Shown here in pieces: positions 12,595 to 23,420 of a DNA stretch of 64,000 bases. Made by a program: the position numbers and the translations under genes. The first letter of the stretch is position 1; the number at the start of each line of letters is the position of its first letter. The notes under the pieces were generated by a model that saw only the letters and a program-made list of their open reading frames with translations, did not search any database and was not told the DNA's origin. Origin of the DNA: Diphasiastrum complanatum (Eukaryota > Streptophyta > Lycopodiopsida > Lycopodiales > Lycopodiaceae); the NCBI GenBank assembly GCA_029204225.1, contig CM055102.1, positions 24,581,390-24,645,389 of the forward strand, in the 5' to 3' direction.

Positions 12595-12720
12595 CCACAC
12601 AGAGTGTGGATAACAAAGAGTTGAGTTGTGCATGAAAGTCTACCAACGAGCAAAACACATTGACCAAGAGGAGCGTCAGGCGAGACACTGAATGACTCAC
12701 TCTAAACACAAAACACAAAT
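12595..12720 (+). repeat. LTR fragment fused to integrase
   Basis: TTGTGCATGAAAGTCTACCA at about 12,627-12,646 matches the element 1 LTR read on its minus strand. Similarity continues through CGAGACACT and CTCTAAA, then stops near 12,720. Confidence 0.7.
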
Positions 12721-13050
12721 ACCTGGAGGGTCACCAATGGATTTGTAGGAGAAGGGCCCTAAAGAGTTGAAAGGGGCAATACCCTTCAACTAGAAAAAGT
12801 TCATTTTTGAACTAGTTTTATGATCAAGCCACTTTGGAAGTGGATAACTTTGGCAAAAGGAGGGCTTTTGGGGCCAAATAAGGGCCAAATTGGAGCCTAT
12901 AAAAGCCTGCACATAGCTGACAGACGACATCGTCAAGGGAGAAATGTGTTTTGATGCATTCTTGACACCATTCTATGGAGCGGGAGATGAGTGACCCAAT
13001 GAGGTATGATTTTCGCTATTTGATGACTTGTAGCCCAATCTTGTGTTGTA
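12721..13050 (+). repeat. Dispersed LTR-like repeat X' (second copy)
   Basis: Plus-strand partner of the minus-strand copy at 6,690-7,100. It has a TATA box, CCTATAAAAGCC, at about 12,897-12,908. No primer site or coding region follows that I can identify. Confidence 0.5.
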
Positions 13051-13585
13051 AATCTACGGGGAAGGTTAGGAAAAAGGCATGTGCCTATAGCCAACAAGCT
13101 CTAAAGTGGTTCTCAAGTGAGGAGCCTAATCACAGTACATTGTGAGGGAGAGTGGAAAGAGCGAAATTGCATTGGAGAAGGCTAATGAGGCATCGTGAAA
13201 CTCTTGATTAGCAAGAAATGAGAGAGGGAAACCAATCACAGGTGAGATCCGGGCATTATGCCAAGCTATGCCAGTGAATATGGCAGAATGGCATGGGGCT
13301 TCTAGTTCAACTTTTTGTAAGTTAGAACCGACCAAGGTCATGGACGTTTGGAGCAGCATCTCAAGGTGAGAATCGACAATGGCATTGTTAGATTTGGTGG
13401 TTATAATTACTTCACAAGCTTTTGCAAAGAAAAAAATGTCACAATTGGAGAGACATTTATACTAGCTTGTATGGCGGCAATGCAATAATCGCGGTCACAA
13501 GGTGAAGGATGTCAATGGTAAGGTCAGTTGGAGGTTGGCTCCTCAATAGAGTAGTGAGCAGATTCATCAGTGTATCAGACAGGCT
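13051..13585. other. No feature recognised
   Basis: Unassigned sequence up to the target-site duplication of copia-B. No domain is visible in either strand. Confidence 0.45.
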
Positions 13586-13590
13586 GAGTT

Positions 13591-14170
13591 TGTGAGAGAT
13601 TTCAACTAGTTTAGTCAAATGTGGTACATTTATTTATTTGGCAATTGAGGCCAATTTCATATAGACTTAGAGTTTGACTTTTCAAAGTTATATTAGTCTA
13701 AAAGCATTTGAATAAACACTTTTGGAAAGTGTGGGAAATCATATTACACAAGTTTTAGTATATTCAAATTTGAGTAGTAGAGACATTGAATCTAGTCACA
13801 ATAATAGTAGGGTTTTCTATTATGGAGGGAAACCAAGTTTGAGTTTAGGTTTGGACCTATTATAAAAAGATGTAACTCATGGAAAGGGATACAATTCTCT
13901 CTCTCTTATCTCATTCATGCTTGTACATGGCTCTCTTGGGTTCTACTATCCATTAGTGCACTATACTTGTGATATCTTGCAATTTTGTGTGTAGAATGTT
14001 TATTAAAAGCTATTTTCAGATCCACATGTGTGAAACACAGTAGCTTACTATTTTTGTACAGACAACGACTTTATTTTATGTTTTGATTCATGTTTGATCA
14101 AGATCTACTAGAGTTTACATCTCATTCATAGTGTAGATGTTGGATCTTAATTGATCTAAAAACTTTCACA
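13591..14170 (+). repeat. 5' LTR of copia-B
   Basis: 580 bp, TG...CA ends. The promoter TATA box TATTATAAAAAG lies around 13,859-13,869. Compared with the 3' LTR it lacks about 67 bp just before the shared ATCTTAATTGATCT end. Point differences number roughly 35 by eye. Confidence 0.93.
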
Positions 14171-14182
14171 TGGTATCACAGC
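14171..14182 (+). other. Primer-binding site of copia-B
   Basis: TGGTATCACAGC, one base from the standard TGGTATCAGAGC, directly after the LTR end. Confidence 0.9.
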
Positions 14183-14214
14183 TTGTGTTTCAGGTTATGA
14201 AGGAAGCAATCACA

Positions 14215-14985
14215 TCTATCACTACACCAAAATCGAGTTTCTTGCATATGAAGATTGGATCTTACCTCAAGTAACTATTCATTGTGGAAAGTGAGGATGG
14301 AATCACTTCTAGAAATGAATGATGTTTTGGATATTGTTGTGGGTTTGGAGGAGAGACCAGCAACACAATAAGATCAAATGAGGTATGACAAGAGGGCCAA
14401 AAGGGCTCTACACATGATAAAGATGAATGTTACCAATGAGCTTCTCAAGGAATCGGTAAGAGTACTTCATCAAAGCATGCTTGGAGTTCATTGAAGAAGT
14501 TTTATTGAATCCAAGTCTACTCTAGAGTGTTGACTCTAAGAAGGCAAATCTTCTCTTGTTTGCAAAAGAATGAAGAAAGTCCAAATACTTTTATTTTGAG
14601 AGTGAAAGCATTGAATGATGAGTTACCTTTGCACTGATGAGAGCATTAAGGAAGGAGAGCTTGTTCAAGTTATTCTGAATGGATTTTTGGATGCTCATGC
14701 TAACATTGTTCAAAGTCTTGCTATTCAAAAGACTTTGCCAAGTTTGATTGATCTTCAAGAGACCTTGATCAATGAAGAATATAGGCTTCTAGCAAGAGGT
14801 GGATCTTCATCCAGGAAAAATTCAAGGGCAAAAGCAAAAGCAAGTGGTCTAAAGGGCAAGATCAAGGGGAGGCTTCTTCAAATGGCAAAACGAAAGATAG
14901 ATCAAAGCTCAAGTGCTTCTATTGTGGCATCAAAGGACACTTTGCACGTGAGTGCTACAAGAAGAAGATAGATCAATGAGACAAG
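14215..14985 (+). pseudogene. copia-B gag
   Basis: Fragments in several frames match the gag of the related copy at 59.7-60.6 kb: DVLDIVVGLEERPA, RYDKRAKRALHMIKMNVTNELLKE, and the open frame 14615-14971. The zinc knuckle KCFYCGIKGHFARECYKKK is complete at about 14,909-14,965 but in a different frame from the preceding ORF, so a frameshift lies near 14,900. Confidence 0.8.
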
Positions 14986-15015
14986 CAAGGTAATCTTACT
15001 ATTGATGAGGATGGT

Positions 15016-15659
15016 TTGGATGATCAAAATGCAAATGATGATTCTTTTGTGATGTCTTCATGTATGCTTGCTAATGATGAAGATCTAGATCCATGGTGGA
15101 TTGAGAGTGGAGCAAGTTCACACATGAATTTTCACAAAGAGTACTTCACTTCTTTGTTGGCATATGGAGATGACAAGAGGGTGATCTACATGACCAATTG
15201 TTCATTCCATCTATTACCAAGAATTTACTTGGTGTGAGTCAATTGCTAAGTAAAGGCCTCAAAGTTGAGTTTGATGGAGATGCTTGTATGATCAAAAGAA
15301 AGTATATCTTGATTGCAAAAGTAAATGGCTAGAGAAGTTGTTCAACTAGATGCTTGTGTTATTGCTAACCAGGTTGGATGTGTTGCTAGAGAGCAAATAC
15401 CTATTCAAAAGGTTTGGCATTAAAGGATGGGACACCTCAACTTGAAGTCATTGGAGGTAATGGCTAGGAAGCAAGTCGTGATTGGTCTTCCAAGTTCCTT
15501 AAGTAGCATCAATCATGTTTGTGAGCCTTGTGCTTTGTCAAAGTCACATAGACTACCTTATACTATATCTACATCTAGATCTACAAACCCTTTTCAAGTT
15601 GTACATTCAGATATTCATGGAATTACTACAATTGGCAATAGTGGAGGTAAGATGTATGT
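15016..15659 (+). pseudogene. copia-B protease and pre-integrase
   Basis: DPWWIESGASSHMNFHKEYF holds the protease site, but the catalytic aspartate is replaced by glutamate (IESG). The related copy at 59.6 kb keeps DSG. A frame break precedes the frame open from 15427 with MGHLNLKSLEVMARKQVV, the CEPCALSKSHR zinc motif and the start of integrase (VVHSDIHG). It is interrupted at 15,659 by the nested element. Confidence 0.85.
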
Positions 15660-16272
15660 TGATGAATTCACACGTGTGGGATGCCCTACACATGTATTTT
15701 TGATCTCCTAAGCACAATAACACCATAAAGATCAGACTAGCATTGGTTGTCAATAGGAAAGCTAATCATACAAGCAATATTATTGTGTTACAAGCAAGAT
15801 CTATCAACAAAACATAAGACAAAGCATCATAAATGCCTCTACTCGGCTAGAGAGAGAAAATAGCAAGTACAAAACTTGTGGAGAGAGAGAGGGCACAAAG
15901 AGCTTGTCTCCAAATTTGCATTACACACAAATTTCATCATTTTCTCAATGAGAGTACATCACATATATATAGATCCATGGACTCTTATCCTACTTTGAGT
16001 TGAATTGGAGTTGTGGATCCACCTCTCAAGATATCTAGACTTATCCAAGCCACCTCACTATGTCTAATTGTGCCACATAGTCTTTTCATGCATTAAATGT
16101 GACATGTAAAGTACAAATGGCAATTCCTATGGTAGCTCAAGTTTCTACTTCTACCTACCTTGAATATTTTATTCTAAGATGGGTCTTTACTAAGCCAAAA
16201 GAGCTCAATTCATCTTTGGCATTTTTAGGACCCATACTTACAACATTAGATAGATTTTTCAATATTTTGACA
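15660..16272 (-). repeat. 3' LTR of nested element
   Basis: In minus sense it starts TGTCAAAATATTG and ends in a CACGTG-containing tip. A polypurine tract (AGGAGGAG, minus) abuts it at 16273-16280. About 20 differences from the partner LTR by eye, near 97% identity. Confidence 0.93.
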
Positions 16273-16290
16273 CTCCTCCTAAAAATGTAT

Positions 16291-16951
16291 TTAATGTGGA
16301 TCAAGCATTGCCAAGATTAGACCTATGCTTTGAGAAGGCACTTTTGCAAAGTGGCTTTGTGAGAAGATCAGAGCTTTTCCTAATGCATCTTTGATTTCTT
16401 GAACTAGCATCAAACAACTTCCACTAAGAATAATGTCATTTACATAGATTAGGAGAATGACAATATTACTACCATCAAATTTTAAGTACATAGAAGGATC
16501 ATAGTCACTAAGCACAAATTCTAATGAAAGTAGAAAGTTGTTGAGTCTTGAATACCATGATCTAGGTGCTTGCTTTAAGCCGTAAAGAATTTTAAATAGC
16601 AAACACACCTTAGATTAATCCTTGATAAATCCTTGAGGCTGTTCCATGTATATCTCCTCCTCAAGATAGCCATTCAAAAAAGTTTTGGAGACATCGAGTT
16701 GAAACAGTTTCCACTTAAAAAAATAAGGCAAGAGAGATTATGATTCTTATTCTCACCATCTTTGCTACAGAAGCAAAGGTTTCTTCATAGTCAAGGCCAT
16801 ATATTTGTGCAAAGCCTTTAGCACATAATCTTGCCTTGTACTTGTTGATGGAGCCATCATGATTGTACTTGATCTTGAACACCCACTTGCATCCAATGAT
16901 ATGCATGTAAGGTGGTGGATCCACTAGCTCCCATGTGTGGTTGGTGATCAA
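16291..16951 (-). pseudogene. RT of nested element
   Basis: Minus-strand frames 16951-16715 and 16608-16291 hold the TWELVDPPPYMHIIGCKWVF start, KARLCAKGFAQIYGLDYEETF, then YGLKQAPRSWYSRL and ILLIYVNDIILSG. The YVDD box is YVND, so one catalytic aspartate is lost. RNase H is nearly absent: the chain passes from the palm to a short C-terminal remnant. The linker 17218-16961 precedes it in frame with RRSMRERSEPKKLTYDDKGK. Confidence 0.85.
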
Positions 16952-16960
16952 GGCATCATA

Positions 16961-17340
16961 TTAAATCTTCATGGCCTCATACCACTCCTTGGTATTGAGG
17001 GCTTCTTGAACATCTTTGGGCTCCTCATGAGAAACAAAATAAGCATAAGTGGAATCAAGATCCACTTGTTTTCCTTTGTCATCATAAGTGAGCTTCTTGG
17101 GCTCGGATCTCTCCCTCATGGATCTTCTAGGAGTGAAAATCCGAGGACTTCCATCTTTAAATCTTGACTCCTCCATATGTTGATTGTCTTCAATAACAAT
17201 AGGTGGAGAAGTGCACATCCGAGTGTATGAGCTCCAATGGATGTGTAGTCTTGATAGATGACTTTGAAAAAAGGCTTCTTATGAGACTTAGATATTGCAC
17301 AAGCCTCACATGGCTTGAAATTCTTGGAGATAAGATTAGG
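16961..17340 (-). pseudogene. Pre-integrase motif fused to pre-RT linker (nested element)
   Basis: Reading down from about 17,340 in the minus strand, KNFKPCEACAISKSHKKP (the pre-integrase zinc motif) is followed almost at once by the pre-RT linker at 17218. The integrase core has therefore been deleted. No gag or protease lies between here and the primer site. Confidence 0.75.
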
Positions 17341-17979
17341 TAAGACTAAGCAAAAAACTGTGAGATAGATCTCAGTAGCTTGACAATCTCTCTAAAACAA
17401 GATTTGAATCATCAAAAAAGATGAAGTATGACAAAAGTTATGGTTCTCTGAATTTCACACGTGTGAAATATTCCAAAAAATGTCAAATGGACTCAAATAC
17501 AATCTATTTGTATGAAACAATTTGCCTAGAACCTATAAATTTTGTCTAAATCACATATAGATGAGATTGATTTATGTGATCATTCAAGCAATAAATGACA
17601 TGTACACATGATTTGCCACAGTTCTAGGCACCCTACCTATGACTCTTCAGAAGCTTATAACTTCTGATTGGCTTATCCAACTGTCATGATTCAAATTGCA
17701 TCAGATTCTACACATTTCTAGCTTTCTAGTGGGCTAGTTTGCTTGAAATTTGGATATGAGGTGAGAGAGAACCACCAAACTGAAAATGGGCGGATTTCAC
17801 ACGTGCCAGCACCTAAAATTATATACAGTACCTGATCTAGCCCATTCAATGTGGTTTGTAGCTCATAGTCACAAGAAAACTGCAAACTAGCTAGAAGGTA
17901 GAATCTAGACAATTCCTAGCTTGAAATCTGATTAGATCTGCAAACTTTTTTATTAGATTTGCTTGTAAAACTTAGGTAG
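17341..17979 (-). other. Non-coding leader of nested element
   Basis: About 640 bp between primer site and first coding trace. No gag motif is visible. It contains two CACACGTG boxes (around 17,458 and 17,798). Confidence 0.6.
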
Positions 17980-17991
17980 GCTCTGATACCA
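17980..17991 (-). other. Primer-binding site of nested element
   Basis: Minus strand TGGTATCAGAGC, adjoining the LTR at 17992. Confidence 0.92.
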
Positions 17992-18604
17992 TGCTGAATT
18001 CACATGTGTGGGATGCCCTACACATGTATTTTTTATCTCCTAAGCACAATAACACCATAAAGATAAGACTAGCATTGGTTGTCAATAGGAAACCTGATCA
18101 TACAAGCAATATTATTGTGTTACAAGCAAGATCTGTCAACAAAACATAAGACAAAGCATCATAAATGCCTCTACTCGGCTAGAGAGAGAAAATAGCAAGT
18201 ACAAAACTCGTGGAGAGAGAGAGGACACAAAGAGCTTGTCTCCAAATTTGCATTACACACAAATTTCATCATTTTCTCAATGAGAGTACATCACATATAT
18301 ATCAATCCATGGACTCTTCTCCTACTTTGAGTTGAATTGGAGTTGTGAATCCACCTCTCAAGCTATCTAGACTTATCCAAGCCACCTCACTATGTTTAAT
18401 TGTGCCACATAGTCTTTTCATGCATTAAATGTGGCATGTAAAGTACAAATGGCAATTCCTATGGTAGCTCGAGTTTCTACTTCTACCTACCTTGAATATT
18501 TTATTCTAAAATGGGTCTTTACTAAGCCAAAAGAGCTCAATTCATCTTTGGCATTTTTAGGACCCATACTCACAACATTAGATAGATATTTCAATATTTT
18601 GACA
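17992..18604 (-). repeat. 5' LTR of nested element
   Basis: 613 bp, the same length as its partner. Its end next to the primer site carries CACATGTGTG where the other LTR has CACACGTGTG. Confidence 0.93.
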
Positions 18605-19244
18605 TATTTAACTTTCATTGATGATTTTAGTAGATTTTGTTGGATCTATCTACTAAAGAGCAAAGATGAAGTGTATTGTCTTTGTTAAGTTCAAGAATAC
18701 AAGGGAGAACCAATTTTCCACAAGGATTGAGTGCTTAAGGAGTGACAATGGTGGAGAGTACATATCTATCAAGTTCAAGGCCTTTTGTGATGAGCATAGG
18801 ATCAAGAGGGAGTATACAACACCAAGGACCCCACAAAAAAATGGAGTGGCTGAAAGGAAGAATAAGACTTTATGTGAAAGTGCCAAAGCCATGAGGTTAA
18901 GTGCTAAACTTGATAAGCCATTTTGGGATCAAGCTTTGTTGTGTGCTAATTTCTTGGGCAATAGGTGGCCGAGTGCTATTTTGGATGGAAGGACACATTT
19001 TGAGATGCTACTCAAGAGGAGGCCAAGTGTCAACTTTCTTAGAACTTTTGGATGCACATGCTATGTCAACATCACTCTTGATGATAGGACCAAGGAGGAT
19101 CCATCTTCAAGGAAAGGTATATTTGTTGGATATAGTGAGGTGAGTAAAGCCTACTGTAACAAGGTTTACATTCCTTCTACTAACAAGGTGATTGTTGTTA
19201 GAGATGTCATTTTTTATGAGGGAAATATTCCAAAAGTGTCTTGA
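18605..19244 (+). pseudogene. copia-B integrase, 3' portion
   Basis: Resumes after the nested insertion with LTFIDDFSRFCWIYLLKSKDEV (first Asp), then LRSDNGGEYISIKF (second Asp) and QKNGVAERKNKTL (Glu). The DDE triad is thus preserved on the two sides of the insertion. It continues to LRTFGCTCYVN and GIFVGYSEVSKAYC. A frame change near 18,665 separates the first motif from the rest. Confidence 0.9.
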
Positions 19245-19262
19245 AGCATTATTGATGGTGAT

Positions 19263-20055
19263 GTGGATGGATCTAACATTCTTAATGTTGATGTAAAGAA
19301 TCCTACTTTGGATGGTGATGATGATGGACCTTCATCAAGTCAAAAGCCAAGGAGAACATCAAGGGAAAGACAAATGCCTTCAAGGCTCACTTATGATAAA
19401 AAGGGTAAGAAAGTAGTTTCTAGAAATTATGTTGCTTTCCTAACCTCTTTTGATGAACCTACATGTGTAAATGAAACAAGGATCAAAGAGGAGTGGATCC
19501 AATCAATGGATATTGAGTATCAAGCTCTTATGAAGAATGGAACATGGAGATTGGTGGAGTTATCTAAGGACAAGAAATCTATTGGATGCAAATGGATCTT
19601 CAAGGTGAAGACAAACCAAGATGGATCTATCAACAAGTACCAGGCAAGGTTGGTGGCCAAAGGATATGCTCAAGAACATGGTATTGACTATGATGAAACC
19701 TTTGCACTCGTGGCAAAGATGGTAAGCATTTGGGTCATCATCTCTCTTGCTACTCTTTATGGATGGGATCTATGGCAATTGGACATTACAAATGCATTTT
19801 TGAATGGTGATATTGAGGAGGAAGTGTACATGGAGCAACCTGAGAGCTACATTTCATCTACAAAGCCAAATCATGTGTGTCCACTACAAAAGTGTTTGTA
19901 CGGCCTTAAGCAAGCACCAAGGAGTTGGTATGCAAGCTTAACACTTTTTACACTCTCAAGGCTTTGTTATGAGTGAGTATGATCATTCACTTTATTATAG
20001 GTTTGCTGGAAATGATGTTATCATCTTGCTAATTTATGTGGAAGTTATCATCTTG
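19263..20055 (+). pseudogene. copia-B reverse transcriptase, palm truncated
   Basis: One frame covers the linker (RRTSRERQMPSRLTYDKKGKK), the RT fingers ([42 protein letters not shown]) and the QLDITNAFLNGDIEEEVYM and YGLKQAPRSWY motifs. A frame shift near 19,970 leads to ILLIYVEVIILSG, where YVDD has become YVEV. The following roughly 150-200 residues of palm and connection are deleted. Confidence 0.88.
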
Positions 20056-20540
20056 AGCGGTGGAGACAATCAAGATGTGGACTATGCTGGAGATACAATG
20101 GATAGGAGATCCATAAGTGCTTATTGTATTTTCATAGGTGATGGAGCTATATCATGGATGTCAAAGAAACAACCCACTATTTCATTGTCATCTAGTGAGG
20201 CCGACGGGTACAAAGCACTTACACATTGCACAAAGGAGATGGTATGGATCGAGAGGATGATCAAGGATCTTCACTTGCTAGATTTTTCAGAGAGCCCAAT
20301 CATCTTTTGTGACAACCTATGAGCCCAAAAGTTGGCAACCAATCCTATCTTTCATGCAAGCATATTGAGGTGGCATATCACTTTGTGAGGGAGCAAGTCA
20401 TGTCAAAGGAGGTGGAGCTTCAACATGTTTCTTCAAAGGAATGTAAAGCTGATATCTTCACCAAAGCATTGGGAAAGGACTTGTTTATGAAGCATAAGAC
20501 ATCACTTGGAGTGTTATCAAAGTCCATGCTAAAACTAGTT
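20056..20540 (+). pseudogene. copia-B RNase H
   Basis: Begins abruptly after the deletion with DVDYAGDTMDRRSISAYCIF. It continues through SWMSKKQPTISLSSSEADGYKAL to DNL, then, after a frame break at 20,320, SCKHIEVAYHFVREQV and ADIFTKALGKD. This is the complete C-terminal half of copia RNase H, with one frameshift. Confidence 0.88.
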
Positions 20541-20550
20541 GAAGAGGGAG
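20541..20550 (+). other. Polypurine tract of copia-B
   Basis: GAAGAGGGAG, directly before the 3' LTR. This is the plus-strand priming site. Confidence 0.88.
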
Positions 20551-21194
20551 TGTGAGAGATTTCAACTAGTTTAGTCAAATGTGGTACATTTATTTATTTG
20601 GCAATTGAGGCCAATTTCATAAAGACTTAGAGTTTGACTTTTCAAAGTTATATTAGTCTAAAAGCATTTGAATAAACACTTTTGAAAAGTGTGGGAAATC
20701 ATATTACACAAGTTTTAGTATATTCAAATTTGAGTTGTAGAGACATTGAATCTAGTCACAATAATAGTAGGGTTTTATTATGGAGGGAAACCAAGTTTGA
20801 ATTTAAATTTGGACCTATTATAAAAGGATGTAACTCATGGGAAGAGATACAATTATCTCTCTTATCTCATTCATGCTTATACATGGTTCTCTTGGATTCT
20901 ACTATCCATTGGTGCACTATACTTGTGAAATCTTGCAATTTTTTGTGTAGAATGTTCATTAAAAGCTATTTTCAGATCCACATGTGTGAAATATAATAGC
21001 TAATTGGTTTTTTACGGACAACAATTTTATTTTATGTTTTGATTCATGTTTGATCAAGATCTATTAGAGTTTGCATCTTATTCATAGTGTAGATGTTGGT
21101 TTTTCTACATTAGTAAGATTTGTGACTCTTGTTGTCTTTCTAACTCAAGATCAATTTGTAGGTCTCGATCTTAATTGATCTAAAAACTTTCACA
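20551..21194 (+). repeat. 3' LTR of copia-B
   Basis: 644 bp, TGTGAGAGAT to TTTCACA. It keeps about 67 bp near its end that the 5' LTR has lost. Confidence 0.93.
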
Positions 21195-21199
21195 GAGTT

Positions 21200-22906
21200 T
21201 GAGTTCTTGTTGATCTTTTGGTTGAAGTCTCTAACTGCAAAGTTCGACTTTGTGTTGACTATGTTGGCTGCTCCTGAGTTGCAACTTCCTCTTCTTCTTC
21301 TGGATCTGACTGTATAGAGTGACTGCTAGAAGAAATAGAAATTGTCTTCCGATAAGTATCAGTTGTCGGGGCAAAAATTGTAGACTGCATCTGGTCCTTG
21401 CCCTTCAAGTCAATAAATTGATCTTCTATATAAGTCACATCCTTGTTACTAAAAACTTTATAGGTTTCTATATTATACAGTCTATACATTCCATCAGAAG
21501 TACAGTAGCCAACAAAAATAGTCTTGAATGAATGCTCATCTAATTTCTTTCTGTTGTCCTTTGGGACATGAGCATAGGCAGTACATCCAAATACTCTCAA
21601 TTGTTTTAATGAAGGTTTGAATCTTGTCCAAACTTCATGAGGAGTTTTGATGCCAAGTAGTTATATATCGGTTCTACACGTAAGCTGCTATTGATACATC
21701 ATATTGCTAGAATGATTTGGCAATGAAGCATGAGTTATCATGCATTTGGCAGACTTGACTAAGGTCATGTTCTTCCTTTTTGCCACTCCATTCGACTGTG
21801 GAGAATAGGAGACAACAAACTATTGCTCGATGCCATTGGTTGAGCAATAGTCCTTGAACTTGTTTGAGATGTATTCGCCGCCATTGTCGCTCCTAAGAGA
21901 TATGATCTTCTTGCCTATCTGTAACTCAACATTTTCTTTGTATTTCTTGAAGAACTGGAAGGCTTCAGATTTGTGTTTCATAAAATATACAACATTTCTT
22001 TTTGAATAGTTATCTAAAAAAGTAATTAAGAATTTAGCACCATATAGTGATGGTGTTTGCATTGGGCCACATATATCAGTATGTAAAATGTCTAGCAAAT
22101 CTTTAGATATGTGTTTTTTATTTGACTTAAATGGCCTTCTTGCCTACTTTCTTATGATACAACTTTGGCAGGCAAGAGGGTCGACAATTCGATAGTCTAA
22201 ATCATGAACTGAAGAACATTCAAACATGTTACCTATTGATACATGATTAAGGTGACCAAATCTATAATGCCAAGTCAATTCTTTATTGATAGACGATGAA
22301 CTGTATAAAGCACAGTCAGTCGCAGAGTTACAATGACTAAGCCTATAGAGATATTCTTGTCTCTTTTCGAGTGCAACTCTCTTGCTCTTATCAATAATTT
22401 GACATGAATCTACCTAAAACTCTACCTTATGTCCTAAGTATGTGATTCAGCTGACCGACAACAGATTTGTCATCGAGTTCGGGACATACAATACATTTGG
22501 TATGAGCTTTGATAATTCATTCTAAAAATTCAGTCTAACAGTACTTTCACCTTCAATTCTATGTGAGTTGTTGTCTCCAAGGTGAACGAATTTTTTGGTG
22601 CTATAGGCCGAATAGTCGATTAACCATTCTTGATGGCTTGTCATGTGTTGCGTTGCTCCAGAATCAAAGAACCATTCTTTCGATTGTTTGACATGGTGAT
22701 GGTTCACCATGAAGGCTTCATACTCATCGTCGTTGTCTTCTTGGATCTTCTTCTTGTCAAATTTCAAAGTTTAAGGACTGAATTTGATCAGAACAAAATC
22801 ACAAAGAGTGATTGGTATCTTGGGATCTTGATCTATATCAAGACTAGCTTCCAAATCTGCTTCTACTTGACAATCTTTGTGATTCCAAGCAAGAACAATC
22901 AAGAAA
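21200..22906 (-). mobile_element. copia-C fragment: protease and integrase
   Basis: Minus-strand protease: EWFFDSGATQHMTSHQEW in frame 22767-22522. Pre-integrase (WHYRFGHLNHVSIGNM, about 22,240), integrase core (FLDNYSKRNVVYFM, LRSDNGGEYISNKF in 22098-21820) and C-terminal domain (RVFGCTAYAHVPKDNRKKLDEHSF in 21600-21259) follow, with stops between. It ends in the linker ahead of RT at the copia-B insertion, and RT was not found on the other side of copia-B. No LTR can be assigned with confidence. Confidence 0.8.
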
Positions 22907-23420
22907 TGATGATCCAAAGCTTCACACGTGTGAAGTATAGCTACAGTACGGCCTGATAACAAAGAAATAGTTTACTTATGATTTACTAAGCATTCATCCA
23001 CAAAGAAAGTGATTAAGAGAGTGAAAACACCAAGTTGCTTCCAAACCAATGTTTCTCATCATTGGGTTCACAATGGATCCATCATGGATCAAGTGACACA
23101 ATCACCATAATCTCTCTCTAAGCTGCATCCAGCATGTGTGGGACAGCTCATTGTACTTATCCATATCCACTTTGGATGAGATCTATCAAGTTTGCCACAT
23201 CATCCATTGATGATTTGTGTTGACCTTCTAGATTCCTACACTCTAGGACCTAACTCCTATAATTTAGGAGATGTCATATTTGAATCAAATGAAAGCTAAT
23301 CAAAATGGATCTGAATATTACAAGTGTCATTTCACATGTGTGGACATGTCCTCACACGTGTGGATCCACATAGATGTCAAATACATTAAAAAACCATGTG
23401 AAAATTGCTAAATTCTAACA
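22907..23420 (-). repeat. 3' LTR of copia-D
   Basis: In minus sense it begins TGTTAGAATTTAGC at 23420, after the polypurine tract GAGGAG, and ends near 22,907 with a CACACGTGTG tip resembling the LTRs of the nested element and copia-E. Exact outer end uncertain by a few bases. Confidence 0.7.

Larger units (their letters stand above)
10370..12720 (+). mobile_element. Ty1/copia element 2, internally deleted
   Basis: Same family as element 1, opposite strand. The order is partial LTR, primer site, gag, protease, GAG-pre-integrase and integrase. The integrase stops at 12,590 and is followed directly by LTR R/U5 sequence (12,600-12,720). RT and RNase H are therefore missing through a deletion from integrase into the 3' LTR. 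The copy cannot retrotranspose on its own. Confidence 0.85.
15655..18609 (-). mobile_element. Nested LTR element inside copia-B integrase
   Basis: Two 613-bp LTRs (15660-16272 and 17992-18604) flank a 1.7-kb interior on the minus strand. The host reading frame stops at GGKMY and resumes at LTFIDDFSR beyond 18,605. TATGT (15655-15659) and TATTT (18605-18609) are the 5-bp target duplication with one change. The interior has no gag or protease. A short pre-integrase piece is joined to RT, and RNase H is almost gone. It is a non-autonomous copia derivative. Confidence 0.92.
13586..21199 (+). mobile_element. copia-B, complete LTR insertion with GAGTT target duplication
   Basis: 5' LTR 13591-14170 and 3' LTR 20551-21194 both start TGTGAGAGAT and end TTTCACA. 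GAGTT precedes the first (13586-13590) and follows the second (21195-21199), a perfect 5-bp duplication. The internal order is primer site, gag, protease, integrase, RT, RNase H and polypurine tract. The copy is dead: the protease has IESG in place of DSG, the RT box is YVEV, the palm-to-RNase H segment is deleted, and another LTR element sits in integrase. Confidence 0.95.
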
